Numbered from the stretch's first letter, positions 23,398 to 32,569 are shown. The stretch is DNA of 32,827 nucleotides from Aquirufa aurantiipilula (GCF_019923745.1 NZ_JAANOG010000015.1:1-32827), one strand, 5' to 3'. Notes: a model not told the origin generated them from the sequence alone. A program made the numbers and translations.

Positions 23398-24771
23398 TTA
23401 TGGCTGTAATTTCTTTTTAATGGATTCCGCTTCACGATGGATTTTTTGAATGCTTTGAAAAATAAGATCCATATCTTCTTTTGAACCTAAAAGGAGGTTT
23501 TGTGTAAACCAGACTGCTTCTTGGCATAATTGATCATTCAGCGGACATTGATTTTGATTCATGTACGTTGAATAAGTTAACTCTTCCTCGGTATATAGCT
23601 TTTTGAAGTGTTTGGACTCAAATGCCTCTTGAATGAATACCTGAGTATTTAATGCAGTATAGCCCCCACTGCATGGAACCCCCTCTGCCTGTAAAGCTTG
23701 TAAAAAATGAGCCCTACTCAATCCTTTGAATTCGGAAGGATTGTATCGAAAAGGGAATAGGTGAAATGCTGCTCTGGTAACGGATGGGTACAATTGGTAG
23801 GGGAGTATTCCCGGTATATTTTTTAGCAAAGAAGATAAATATGCTGCTCTTTCATTGCGTACCTGCGTCTGGGATTCTAGTCTAGCTAATTGAGCCAAAC
23901 CAATTGCCGCTTGATATTCGGTGAAACGTACTTTTGTTCCTTGCATAAAACTACCCGAATTTATGGAACCTGTTGCTATTCCAAAGGGTAAACCTAAATT
24001 ATGGAATGAATAGCAGCGGTCCATGAATCCATGATCATTGCTGACAATAGCTCCTCCTTCACCAATAGCAATATTTTTAGAATTTTGAAAGCTAAAACAA
24101 CCAGCAAGCCCAAAACTGCCAATTTGTTGATGGTTTATTTCTGCCAATGGGGCCTGGCAAGCATCTTCAATGACAATTAATTGATGTTTTTTGGCTATTT
24201 CCAATAGGTGAACCATGTCACAAGGCAAACCTAAAATATGGACTGCTAATATCGCTTTGGTGCGCTTGCTGATTTTAGCCTCAACTTTAAGCGTATCCAT
24301 TTGAAAAGTTTCAGGATTAATATCCACAAAGACAGGAATACAACCATTGGCCAAAATAGCTTGAATGCTCGCCACAAAAGTATAGGGCGTAACAAGAATT
24401 TCATCCCCTGGTCCTAAGTGAGCTTGATTTATGGCGACAGTGAGAGCCTGTGTTCCATTAACTACCGTCAAGCATCTGCTAGTTCCAATGGTCTTTGCCC
24501 ATTCTTTTTCAAAAAGATTCACTGTTTGGGCCCTCGACCAAACTCCACTGCGCATGACTTCCAATAATATTTTTTCGTCATTCTCCTTATCCCAAATGGG
24601 CCATTTTACCCAATTTTCGGCTTTGAAAGTTGATTTTCCTCCTAAAATAGCTGGAATTTGTTGGTTCGAAGATCGAGGAGGGAATCCTTTTTTTTGCCAG
24701 GAAGGTATCACAGCGGCAGCACTCAAAATTCCTGATTGCATCAGAAATTGACGTCTTTTAGCAGATTTCAT
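23398..24771 (-). CDS. Tat-exported DegT/DnrJ/EryC1-type PLP enzyme
   Basis: The 457-residue protein begins with a twin-arginine-like signal (KRRQFLMQSGILSAAAVIP). The fold-type I aminotransferase is of the DegT/DnrJ/EryC1/StrS class: VNGTQALTVAI (105-115), DEILVTPYTFVASIQAIL, VFVDINPETFQMD, IEDACQA with Asp203, and a Schiff-base lysine at Lys232 in FSFQNSKNIAIGEGGA. DegT proteins transaminate keto sugars or dehydrate deoxysugars and are usually cytoplasmic. An exported member would need keto-sugar substrate, PLP and an amino donor in the periplasm. It is the first gene of the operon, and its stop lies eight bases before the propeller start. Confidence 0.82.
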   Translation of the reverse strand: MKSAKRRQFLMQSGILSAAAVIPSWQKKGFPPRSSNQQIPAILGGKSTFKAENWVKWPIWDKENDEKILLEVMRSGVWSRAQTVNLFEKEWAKTIGTSRCLTVVNGTQALTVAINQAHLGPGDEILVTPYTFVASIQAILANGCIPVFVDINPETFQMDTLKVEAKISKRTKAILAVHILGLPCDMVHLLEIAKKHQLIVIEDACQAPLAEINHQQIGSFGLAGCFSFQNSKNIAIGEGGAIVSNDHGFMDRCYSFHNLGLPFGIATGSINSGSFMQGTKVRFTEYQAAIGLAQLARLESQTQVRNERAAYLSSLLKNIPGILPYQLYPSVTRAAFHLFPFRYNPSEFKGLSRAHFLQALQAEGVPCSGGYTALNTQVFIQEAFESKHFKKLYTEEELTYSTYMNQNQCPLNDQLCQEAVWFTQNLLLGSKEDMDLIFQSIQKIHREAESIKKKLQP

Positions 24772-25078
24772 TGTATTAAATAGGTTGTTGTCAGCAAGAT
24801 AAATGAATAATTATATAATTTCTATGCTTTATGAATAATTGAAAAAGGGCGGTTAGAAAGATTTTCAGGAAAAGGGCCTTTCTATTTCATTTGGTATGTA
24901 AATAGAAACTTCCCAAGGGCACATTGGTATGTTCTATTTTTTCTTAGCCAAGCGAGCACATTAAACAGGTTTGATATTCTTAAGAATTCATTTAAATTAG
25001 AACATTAAAAACCTATTTAAATCAACGTTGGAGTAATTTCATTCGTGAATATTTATCCATCTACATCCATCAAACATT
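24772..25078. promoter_or_regulatory. Divergent control region between the aminotransferase operon and the MFS gene
   Basis: Two nested dyads are visible: TAGAAAG/CTTTCTA (24854-24860 and 24878-24884) and TTTCTATTT/AAATAGAAA (24879-24887 and 24900-24908, 12-nt spacer). A 12-bp palindrome ATTCTTAAGAAT lies at 24976-24987. No exact TAnnTTTG promoter was seen. No gene fits in this region. Confidence 0.4.
24879..24908. promoter_or_regulatory. Inverted repeat, candidate operator
   Basis: TTTCTATTT and AAATAGAAA are perfect 9-bp arms around a 12-nt spacer, in the middle of a divergent promoter region. A shared regulator for amino-sugar uptake and the DegT operon is possible. No such regulator gene is in the window. 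Confidence 0.35.
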
Positions 25079-26383
25079 ATGAATAAAGCGGTTTCCGTAT
25101 CTGCTTTGAGTAGGAGAGATACCCAGATATCCATCCTGATTATTGGATTCATGTTTTTTATCTTTGGTTTTGTTTCCTGGGTAAATGCCATATTGATTCC
25201 TTATTTTAAAATTGGCTGTGAATTGAGCAATTTTCAAGCCTATTTTGTCACCTTTGCCTTTTATATCTCATATTTCGTGATGTCGGTACCAGCTTCATTT
25301 TTATTGAAGAAAGTTGGTTTCAAACGTGGAATGATGTTGGGTTTTTGGTTGATGTCTCTTGGGGCATTCATTTTTTTACCTGCATCCATGACCCGGACTT
25401 ACCCCATTTTTTTACTAGGTTTATTTACTTTGGGTGCGGGTTTAGCCATCTTGCAAACCGCCGCCAATCCATATATTACGGTATTGGGTCCTCAAGAAAG
25501 TGCCGCCCAACGCATTTCCATCATGGGGATTTTCAATAAAGGAGCAGGAGTATTGGCGCCTTTGGTTTTTGCTGCCGTGATTTTGAAAGCTACAGATAGT
25601 GATTTGTTTAAAAACTTAGCTTCCATGTCAGGAGAAGCCCGAAATGCAGCATTGGATGAATTGGTTGGTCGGGTAACCATTCCTTATGCCATTGTTGGTA
25701 CGGTTTTATTTCTGTTAGGTTTGCTTGTTCGGTTTTCACCTTTACCCGAAATAGATACAGACTCCGAGTCAGACGAACTAGCCTTAGCCAATTCCGGAAA
25801 AACCAGTATATTCCAATTTCCTCATCTCATCTTGGGGGCAATAGCCATTTTTCTACATGTGGGGACTCAGGTGATTGCCATTGATACCATCATAGGTTAT
25901 GCGGGTTCCATGAATATTCAATTATTAGAAGCTAAAGTTTTTCCATCTTACACTTTATTGGCTACGATTGCGGGCTATATTTTGGGAATTATATGTATTC
26001 CAAAATTCATTTCACAAGTAAATGCTTTTCGGGTCTGTACCATATTGGGAACACTGTTCACCTTGGGTATCATATTTGGGCAAGGTGAGGTTCAATTTTT
26101 AGGGCATCAAGTGGATATTTCCATTTGTTTTGTGGTCCTTTTGGGTTTAGCTAATTCCTTAATTTGGGCAGGTATTTGGCCATTAGCTCTGGATGGTTTA
26201 GGAAAATTCACCAAATTAGGAGCCTCCATTTTGATTATGGGATTGTGCGGAAATGCTATAATGCCTTTGTTTTATGGATATTTGGCAGACTTGTATGATT
26301 TACGATCTGCTTACTGGGTACTATTCCCTTGCTACCTATATCTCGTATTTTATTCCGTTTATGGCCATAAAATCAGAAGATAA
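25079..26383 (+). CDS. MFS sugar transporter of the FucP/NagP type
   Basis: The 434-residue protein has 12 predicted helices. FGFVSWVNAILIPYFK at about 29-44, AFYISYFVMSVPASFLLKK and LGAGLAILQTAANPYITVLG match the FucP/GluP/NagP family of proton-coupled sugar importers. The nagA/nagB neighbourhood makes N-acetylglucosamine the most likely substrate, but glucose, galactose or fucose cannot be excluded from the sequence alone. It starts the rightward operon. The next gene begins 16 bases after its stop. Confidence 0.85.
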   Translation: MNKAVSVSALSRRDTQISILIIGFMFFIFGFVSWVNAILIPYFKIGCELSNFQAYFVTFAFYISYFVMSVPASFLLKKVGFKRGMMLGFWLMSLGAFIFLPASMTRTYPIFLLGLFTLGAGLAILQTAANPYITVLGPQESAAQRISIMGIFNKGAGVLAPLVFAAVILKATDSDLFKNLASMSGEARNAALDELVGRVTIPYAIVGTVLFLLGLLVRFSPLPEIDTDSESDELALANSGKTSIFQFPHLILGAIAIFLHVGTQVIAIDTIIGYAGSMNIQLLEAKVFPSYTLLATIAGYILGIICIPKFISQVNAFRVCTILGTLFTLGIIFGQGEVQFLGHQVDISICFVVLLGLANSLIWAGIWPLALDGLGKFTKLGASILIMGLCGNAIMPLFYGYLADLYDLRSAYWVLFPCYLYLVFYSVYGHKIRR

Positions 26384-26399
26384 AACCATTAACCTTACT

Positions 26400-27416
26400 A
26401 TGAAAAAATCTACTCAATCCAGAAGACTATTTTTACAACAAAGCTCAATGGCCGGATTAGCCCTAGTAAGTGCTAATTCATGGGCTAGTTCCACATCTTT
26501 TATCCAAGCAGAACCTGGAAAAAGGATAGGTATCATTGGTCTTGATACCTCCCATGCCACGGCATTTACCAAAGCTTTGAATGCCCCAGATGCCAGTCAA
26601 TATGCGGGCTATAAAATAGTAGCTGCCTATCCAAGAGGAAGTAAAGATATCTTATCCAGTACCGAACGAATTCCAGCTTATACGGCAGAAGTTCAGAAAT
26701 TTGGTGTGGAAATAGTGAATTCTGTTCAAGAATTATTGACCAAAGTGGATGTGGTCATGTTGGAAACCAATGATGGTCGATTGCATTTGGAACAAGCTTT
26801 AGAAGTGTTTAAAGCTGGGAAAAGAATGTTTATTGATAAACCCATATCCGCTTCTTTGAAAGATGCAGAAGCCATATTTGCAGCTTCAGAGAAATATAAT
26901 GTACCTATATTTTCTGCCTCCTCTTTACGTTTTTCTCCGAGTGCACAAGAAATTAGAGCAGGTAAAGTTGGGAAGGTGATAGGGGCAGATGCGTATAGTC
27001 CTATGAAAATTGAAAAGACGCATCCTGATTTGTTTTGGTATGGCATACATGGAGTGGAAACCCTTTTTACCATGATGGGTACGGGTTGTAAACAAGTAAA
27101 TCGCTACATGAATGAAGAACAAGAAGTCGTGGTAGGAGTATGGAATGATGGGAGAATTGGGACATTCCGAGGATTGAAAAATGGAAAACAAGAATATGGT
27201 GGTACTGCTTTTGGATCTAATTCCGTAGTTCATTTAGGGCCTTATGGTGGATATGATCCTTTATTGGTCAAGATTATTGAGTTTTTCCAAACAGGTATTC
27301 CTCCTGTTTCCAAAGAAGAAACCTTGGAGATTTTTGCTTTTATGGAAGCAGCAGACGTCAGCAAAAATAGAAAGGGCGCTAGTGTGAATTTGGCCGATAT
27401 GTATTCTAAAAAATAA
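26400..27416 (+). CDS. Tat-exported Gfo/Idh/MocA-family oxidoreductase, GLDTSH subtype
   Basis: The protein has 338 residues from ATG 26400, just after the MFS stop. Starting further upstream at 26274 would overlap the MFS gene by over 100 bases. The Tat signal is SRRLFLQQSSMAGLALVSA. The Rossmann start is RIGIIGLDTSHA, not the usual GxGxxG, and the catalytic EKP motif appears as DKP at 146-148. His217 (YGIHGVE) may be the family's C-terminal catalytic histidine. Such proteins oxidise or epimerise sugars with bound NAD(P). Periplasmic members are common in Bacteroidota glycan loci beside DUF1080 genes. The weak GxGxxG motif leaves the cofactor uncertain. Confidence 0.82.
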   Translation: MKKSTQSRRLFLQQSSMAGLALVSANSWASSTSFIQAEPGKRIGIIGLDTSHATAFTKALNAPDASQYAGYKIVAAYPRGSKDILSSTERIPAYTAEVQKFGVEIVNSVQELLTKVDVVMLETNDGRLHLEQALEVFKAGKRMFIDKPISASLKDAEAIFAASEKYNVPIFSASSLRFSPSAQEIRAGKVGKVIGADAYSPMKIEKTHPDLFWYGIHGVETLFTMMGTGCKQVNRYMNEEQEVVVGVWNDGRIGTFRGLKNGKQEYGGTAFGSNSVVHLGPYGGYDPLLVKIIEFFQTGIPPVSKEETLEIFAFMEAADVSKNRKGASVNLADMYSKK

Positions 27417-27428
27417 ACCTCTTTAATT

Positions 27429-28145
27429 ATGAAAATTTTATATAGTTTATTGATTGTTAGTTTCTTATGTTCCTGTTCAAGAGAAAATGTATTAACTAAA
27501 AGTGAAAAGTCAGCAGGGTTTACATTGCTCTTTGATGGTAAAAGTACCCAAGGTTGGCGCGGGGCATTCATGAATGAATTTCCTAAGAAAGGTTGGGTGA
27601 TTCGAGATGGAGCCTTGTTTGGAGAACTTAGTGATGGGGGAGAAGCAGCCGATGGTGGAGATATTGTTAGTTTGAAAAAGTACAAGAACTTCGATTTACG
27701 ATTTGATTGGAAATTGGGCAAATTAGGTAATTCTGGAGTGAAGTATTTGGTCGAGGAAAAACTGCCCAAAGCCACAGGTGGTTCACAACCAGGATATGAA
27801 TATCAATTGATAGATGATGCGGATTTTATTTACAACGATAAACACTTACCTGCTGAAATTAAAACGGGTTCCTTGTACCAAATAGCGGCAGCCCAAAAAC
27901 CAGATGTGAACATAGCTGTTTGGCATACTTCCAGAATCGTATTCAATAATGATCAGATTGAACATTATTTGGATGGAAAACTAATAGTTTCCATCAATCG
28001 TAAATCCAAGGCATTTATGGATGGTTATCAACAAAGCAAGTTCAAATCATTCCCGAATTATCCAACTATTCAAGAAGGCCATATCTTATTACAAGATCAT
28101 GGACATAATGTAGCCTTCAAAAATATTAAGATTAAGGAATTATAA
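27429..28145 (+). CDS. DUF1080 (3-keto-disaccharide hydrolase-like) lipoprotein
   Basis: The 238-residue protein has a lipobox LCSC (Cys16). The DUF1080 concanavalin-like domain covers about 32-238: LFDGKSTQGWRG, KGWVIRDGALFGE, DLRFDWKLGKLGNSGVKYLV, YEYQLIDDAD, VWHTSRIVFNNDQIEHYLDG and the closing HNVAFKNIKIKEL. Members of this family cleave 3-keto-glycosides made by Gfo/Idh-type oxidoreductases, which fits the gene 12 bases upstream. It is periplasmic or outer-membrane-anchored. Its last codons overlap the stop of nagA on the other strand. Confidence 0.85.
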   Translation: MKILYSLLIVSFLCSCSRENVLTKSEKSAGFTLLFDGKSTQGWRGAFMNEFPKKGWVIRDGALFGELSDGGEAADGGDIVSLKKYKNFDLRFDWKLGKLGNSGVKYLVEEKLPKATGGSQPGYEYQLIDDADFIYNDKHLPAEIKTGSLYQIAAAQKPDVNIAVWHTSRIVFNNDQIEHYLDGKLIVSINRKSKAFMDGYQQSKFKSFPNYPTIQEGHILLQDHGHNVAFKNIKIKEL

Positions 28146-29333
28146 ACTGTACACAATTCGGCCATTGACCATGGTCATTTGGATGTTGATATCCTGATCA
28201 AAAATAAGGATATCAGCATCTTTTCCTTTCGTTAAACTTCCTTTTTGATGGTCTATTTTCATGATTCTGGCCGGTACATCTGAAATCATCTGAATAATTT
28301 CTAACAAAGGTGCATCCGTTTTTTGGAGCATGGTTCGCACCAAGCGGTCTGTGGTAGCCACACTGCCAGCAAAGGCACTACGGTCGGGTAATTTGGCAAC
28401 GCCATCTTCAACAATAACAGCCAGTCCTTTGTCTTTATGGCCCAAAATTGAATTTTCAGTCGCTAAGCCAGCGGCTCGCATAGCATCTGTAATCAAAGCT
28501 GTTTTTTTAGCTCCTTTGATTTTATACACTAGCCTCAAAAGGGCTGAGGGTAAGTGGACGCCGTCGGCAATGATTTCTACATCCATATCATCAATCAAAT
28601 AACCTGCTTCTACGGCTCCCGCATATCGAAATGCATTTTTTCTAGTGACACCGGACATGGCGGAATAAAAATGCGTAGCCAAACTATATCCATGGTCAAA
28701 TGCTTTTTCTACTTCTTCATAAATAGCATCGGTATGGGCTAATGCCACTAGAACTCCTTTTGAGCTCACATAATCACCAAATTCTATAGCTCCAGGTAAT
28801 TCAGGAGCTGCTGACCAACGTTTGATGCAATCGTAATTTTCTAAAATAAATTGATATTCTTCAGGATCCGGATTTCGGATGTATTTTGGGTCTTGAGCTC
28901 CTCGCTGACTTAATGCAAAATACGGACCCTCTAAGTGCAAACCGATAAAACTCGCTCCTTCGGTATTCAATAAGTTGGCTTTTTGGTATGCCTCCAAAGT
29001 CAGGATCAAATCCTCTTTCTCACTGGTTAGTGTTGTCGGCAACATCGCTGTGGTACCATAGCGAGCATGCGTCTTTGCAATTTCCAAAAATGCCTCCACT
29101 GTTCCATCCATGAAATCATGACCACCTCCACCATGTATGTGTATGTCAATAAAGCCAGGCGAGATATAGTGTCCATGCGCATTAATTTCAATGGCCCCAG
29201 GAATATCAATATCTCTAGCTGACACTTCTATTATCTTACCATTTTCTACCAATACGCAAGCATCATCAAGGATTTTGTCTTGTAAAATGACAGCCCCATG
29301 ATGGATTTTATATCGGTGTATATTCGCTTCCAT
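28140..29333 (-). CDS. nagA: N-acetylglucosamine-6-phosphate deacetylase
   Basis: The 397-residue cytoplasmic enzyme removes acetate from GlcNAc-6-phosphate. The amidohydrolase motifs are all present: FIDIHIHG (His65, His67), HLEGPYF (Glu135), ALAHTDA (His200), THFYSAMSG (His221), ADGVHLP (His260) and the catalytic Asp283 in ITDAMRAAG. The C-terminal KGKDADILIFD block restores the small beta sandwich. Length is normal for the family. The stop of nagB shares bases with its start (TAATG-like overlap at 29333), so the two are translationally coupled. Confidence 0.93.
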   Translation of the reverse strand: MEANIHRYKIHHGAVILQDKILDDACVLVENGKIIEVSARDIDIPGAIEINAHGHYISPGFIDIHIHGGGGHDFMDGTVEAFLEIAKTHARYGTTAMLPTTLTSEKEDLILTLEAYQKANLLNTEGASFIGLHLEGPYFALSQRGAQDPKYIRNPDPEEYQFILENYDCIKRWSAAPELPGAIEFGDYVSSKGVLVALAHTDAIYEEVEKAFDHGYSLATHFYSAMSGVTRKNAFRYAGAVEAGYLIDDMDVEIIADGVHLPSALLRLVYKIKGAKKTALITDAMRAAGLATENSILGHKDKGLAVIVEDGVAKLPDRSAFAGSVATTDRLVRTMLQKTDAPLLEIIQMISDVPARIMKIDHQKGSLTKGKDADILIFDQDINIQMTMVNGRIVYSL

Positions 29334-30097
29334 TAGGCGTTAAAGGCTTGTTTTTTAAAATTAGCAGAAAGTAATTCAGCAGATTGCTGATCCAAAAACA
29401 TGGAACAATCTGCATGTTTTTGAAGAATACTCGCAGGGTACCAAGGACTAACTTCATTTTCTAAACAATTTTTTACAGCCTCAGCTTTTCTGTAGTCAGG
29501 AACGGAACAAATAATTTTTTTGGAAGCCATGATATGCTGAATCGACATGCTAATGGCTTGCTTAGGCACATCCTCCAAACTTGGAAACCATCCTTCACCC
29601 ATTTGTTGCATGCGACATGCTTCGTCCAATTGGACCACGATATAGGGATCTTTGGTTTCAAAATTGGCGGGTGGATCATTGAACGCTAAATGCCCATTTT
29701 CACCAATTCCTACAAGGGCCACATCGATAGGGTGCTGTAAGATTATTGAATTAAGTCGCTGACATTCAGCTAAGGCATCCTCTTCTCCATTAATAAGATT
29801 AACTGATTTCAAGGCTGGGACCAATTGTATAAATCGCTCTTTTAAATATTTTCTAAAACTTGCTGGATGAGAGTCTTTCAATCCGATGTATTCATCTAGA
29901 TGAAACAATACGACTTTGCTCCAATCAATGTCCTTTTCTTGAATCAATTGATTCAAGGTTTCGAATTGACTGGTACCAGTAGCTAAAATGATATTCGCTT
30001 GACCTTTGGATTGAATGGCCTGTTTGATATGTTCAGCAGCTAAACTGCCAGAGGATTGTCCTAACTGTGTAGGATCAGTAAAAATATGTAGTTTCAA
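29333..30097 (-). CDS. nagB: Glucosamine-6-phosphate deaminase
   Basis: The protein has 254 residues if it starts at TTG 30097, which gives [13 protein letters not shown], the family's usual start, 11 bases after the previous stop. An ATG at 30160 would add 21 unrelated residues and overlap that gene by 52 bases. The active-site Asp68 lies in [20 protein letters not shown] holds the catalytic His136, and GTSQFETL is the phosphate loop. E. coli NagB has Asp141 where this protein has Asn134, a variation I think is found in related deaminases. It converts glucosamine-6-phosphate to fructose-6-phosphate and ammonia, which completes the path begun by NagA. Confidence 0.88.
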   Translation of the reverse strand: MKLHIFTDPTQLGQSSGSLAAEHIKQAIQSKGQANIILATGTSQFETLNQLIQEKDIDWSKVVLFHLDEYIGLKDSHPASFRKYLKERFIQLVPALKSVNLINGEEDALAECQRLNSIILQHPIDVALVGIGENGHLAFNDPPANFETKDPYIVVQLDEACRMQQMGEGWFPSLEDVPKQAISMSIQHIMASKKIICSVPDYRKAEAVKNCLENEVSPWYPASILQKHADCSMFLDQQSAELLSANFKKQAFNA

Positions 30098-30108
30098 GGT
30101 AATAGGCT

Positions 30109-31221
30109 TTAGACGCGTAAAAAGACCTTTTTTTCGTAAAGGAATCTTAAAAATACCCATTTAATTAGGATCACACAAATCACAGAGATGATAACTGAAT
30201 AGCTTTCTCCGCAAATGTGAAATAACCAGTTTAATAGGGCATTGTTGGTATAATCCCAGTCGATAAAATGACCAGATAAATAAATCAGAATGGAATTCAT
30301 TCCAATCACTTGAAAGAAAAAGGCCCATTTTTGGTAGCCTTTGACATCGATGATATAATAGAATAAAGCTAATAATAGTAAGCTTAAGCCTGTGGTTTGG
30401 AGTACAAAAGAACTAGACCACATATTCTTATTAATTGGGAAATCTAAGTTCCAAATTTGAGCTAAAACAGGAGAAATCACTCCAGTATATATCATCCATT
30501 TGACTTTTTCTATGGCTTGAAATTTATCATTCTTGAGGAATATTCCCGTTATGATTCCAGCTAGGGCCGTACTGATAGCAGGAATATTGTTGAAAAAACC
30601 TACTGTATCATGTATTCCACGGGAAAGTCGACCCGGTAAAATACTTCGATCTACATACGATGCAAAATTTCCCTGCTCGGTTAAGTCACCCATCGGAAAA
30701 CCTGGAGCTGAAGTGAATTTGAGGATGAGCCAATAACCGATGAGTAAAGCTCCAAACCAGATAATTTGAGCTTTTTCTTTGGTATACAAATAGATAATAT
30801 TAGCCAGCATATAGGCTATACCAATTCTCCCTAATACGCTGGAAAAACGAATTTCTGCTATTGGTTTTATTTCTAATCCTTCATTATAAATGATTCCTAA
30901 GATAACAAGTGTAAATCCTCTTTGAAGCACTTTTTTCAGGACTTCCGACTTGCTTTTGCCTTGTTCCAAGGATCGGCCAATGGAAAATGGGGTTGAAACA
31001 CCAGCTAAAAAGATAAATAAGGGGAAAATTAAATCATAGATTCGGAATCCATCCCATTTAACATGTTTAAATTGATGAGCTAGTCCTTGCCAAAAGGGAG
31101 ATTGGGTATGTTCCGCTATTTTATGGATTAATTCATCTGCCCCCATGATCCAAAACATGTCGAAACCTCTCAGCGCATCCAATGAATGTAAACGCTGGCT
31201 TATAAACCTGTCAGTAGCCAT
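30109..31221 (-). CDS. NagX/HGSNAT-like (DUF5009) membrane protein
   Basis: The protein has 370 residues from ATG 31221, four bases after the preceding stop; ATG 31254 is possible but overlaps by 29 bases. About 10 predicted helices are present. The family motifs [15 protein letters not shown] (10-24) and [20 protein letters not shown] place it with heparan-alpha-glucosaminide N-acetyltransferase and bacterial NagX. These act on, or transport, amino sugars at the inner membrane; NagX genes recur in GlcNAc loci, but the exact role in bacteria is unsettled. The position in an operon with nagB and nagA supports an amino-sugar function. Confidence 0.8.
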   Translation of the reverse strand: MATDRFISQRLHSLDALRGFDMFWIMGADELIHKIAEHTQSPFWQGLAHQFKHVKWDGFRIYDLIFPLFIFLAGVSTPFSIGRSLEQGKSKSEVLKKVLQRGFTLVILGIIYNEGLEIKPIAEIRFSSVLGRIGIAYMLANIIYLYTKEKAQIIWFGALLIGYWLILKFTSAPGFPMGDLTEQGNFASYVDRSILPGRLSRGIHDTVGFFNNIPAISTALAGIITGIFLKNDKFQAIEKVKWMIYTGVISPVLAQIWNLDFPINKNMWSSSFVLQTTGLSLLLLALFYYIIDVKGYQKWAFFFQVIGMNSILIYLSGHFIDWDYTNNALLNWLFHICGESYSVIISVICVILIKWVFLRFLYEKKVFLRV

Positions 31222-31225
31222 TTGA

Positions 31226-32569
31226 TTAGATTTTAGGTTCCCAACCTTTTTCATAAGTTCTGCTCCAAAACTTCATAGCTTCCTTATCGTTAAGAATATG
31301 GCCATTTTGAGGATCAATTTGAAGGCTACGGCCAATGCGCTGGGAAATATTTCCTAATTGAACCAATAAGGTACTTTGGTGTCCGCTCAAAATATCTGAA
31401 TTGACCGCCGTCCCCTTTTTTATGCCATCAAATAAGTTTTGAATATGTAATGCATCAAGATTTGATGCAGGGTCTGCCAAATTGCGAGCATCAACGGCAA
31501 AGTCGTTTTTTACTTCCTTCACCAAGTTATTTTTTAGGTCAAAGATTTTATATGAATTTCCACTTTCAATTAGCATAGAACCTTGTTCAGCATAAAAAAT
31601 AACGCCTACACTTTGACTTTCTACGGATTTACCATTACAGCTACGACCTTCCCAAGTAATGAGGGATTTGTTTTCAAATTCCAGATTAATCATTTGGGTA
31701 TCAGGAGTTTCCCAATCATCTTGGTAACGGTATCTGCCACCATTGGAACTAACCTTAGTGGGGTAATGCACATTTAAGCCCCAACGAGCTAAGTCGACCA
31801 TGTGTGTACCATTATTCAAGGCTTCCCCTGTTCCCCAATGCCAAAACCAATGCCAGTTGTAATGAATTAGATTGTCTTTGAAAGCTTTCCTTGGCGCTGG
31901 ACCTTGCCATAAATCATAGTTTAACCAAGATGGAACGGCAGTTTCTTTCCCAACACCGATCGACGCACGATTATTGGTATACCATGTTTTGGCATAATAG
32001 GGTTTACCAATTATTCCTGAATGCAATTCCGCTATTGCAGCTGCTACATTGGGCCAAGATCTACGCTGGTTTCCCATTTGTAATATTCGCTTATGTTTGG
32101 CTGCGGCTTTTACCAAAAGTTCACCTTCATTTGGATTATGAGAGCAGGGTTTTTCCAAATAGACATGTTTACCAGCTGAGCAAGCTAATATGGCGGCTGG
32201 TGCATGCCAATGGTCTGGTGCTGTCACGATTAGTACATCGACATCCTTATCTTCCAAGGCATTTCGGAAGTCGGGCGTAGCTTTAGGACGTTTATTTTGT
32301 ATTTTTTCAATGGCATTAATGCATATATCAGCTGCACGAGTATCTACATCACTAACATGTAAAACTTCGCAGTTTTTTTGTGCGGCAAAATTCTTGCCAA
32401 CAGCTAGTCCTCGACTGTTTACACCCATACAGGCCACGGTAATTTTTTCGTTGGCACCTAGAATATGTCCGTAACTTTTAGCTGAAAAGCTAGGAAGAAT
32501 TCCACCAAGGGATAAAACGGCTGCTCCTGTAGAGGCCTTTTTAATGAAGTTTCTGCGCGAATTTTTCAT
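31226..32569 (-). CDS. Tat-exported Gfo/Idh/MocA-family oxidoreductase, glycan locus type
   Basis: The 447-residue protein begins with a Tat signal, SRRNFIKKASTGAAVLSLGG. The Rossmann start is ITVACMGVNSRGLAVG, where GxNxRG replaces GxGxxG as in many exported members. The catalytic EKPCSHN motif is at 139-145, with APDHWHAP before it. A long C-terminal alpha/beta domain carries the family's NYDLWQGPAP and HWFWHWGTGEALNNGTHMVD blocks. It probably oxidises a sugar hydroxyl in the periplasm with a bound nicotinamide cofactor. It is the first gene of the leftward nag operon. Confidence 0.88.
   Translation of the reverse strand: MKNSRRNFIKKASTGAAVLSLGGILPSFSAKSYGHILGANEKITVACMGVNSRGLAVGKNFAAQKNCEVLHVSDVDTRAADICINAIEKIQNKRPKATPDFRNALEDKDVDVLIVTAPDHWHAPAAILACSAGKHVYLEKPCSHNPNEGELLVKAAAKHKRILQMGNQRRSWPNVAAAIAELHSGIIGKPYYAKTWYTNNRASIGVGKETAVPSWLNYDLWQGPAPRKAFKDNLIHYNWHWFWHWGTGEALNNGTHMVDLARWGLNVHYPTKVSSNGGRYRYQDDWETPDTQMINLEFENKSLITWEGRSCNGKSVESQSVGVIFYAEQGSMLIESGNSYKIFDLKNNLVKEVKNDFAVDARNLADPASNLDALHIQNLFDGIKKGTAVNSDILSGHQSTLLVQLGNISQRIGRSLQIDPQNGHILNDKEAMKFWSRTYEKGWEPKI

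Noticed and set aside
27242-27775. Minus-strand open frame of 177 codons inside the Gfo/Idh and DUF1080 genes
   Set aside because: It is antisense to two well-supported genes with clear family motifs and has no domain of its own.
31891-32280. Plus-strand open frame of 129 codons opposite the second Gfo/Idh gene
   Set aside because: Antisense to a fully conserved coding sequence; composition reflects the reverse frame.
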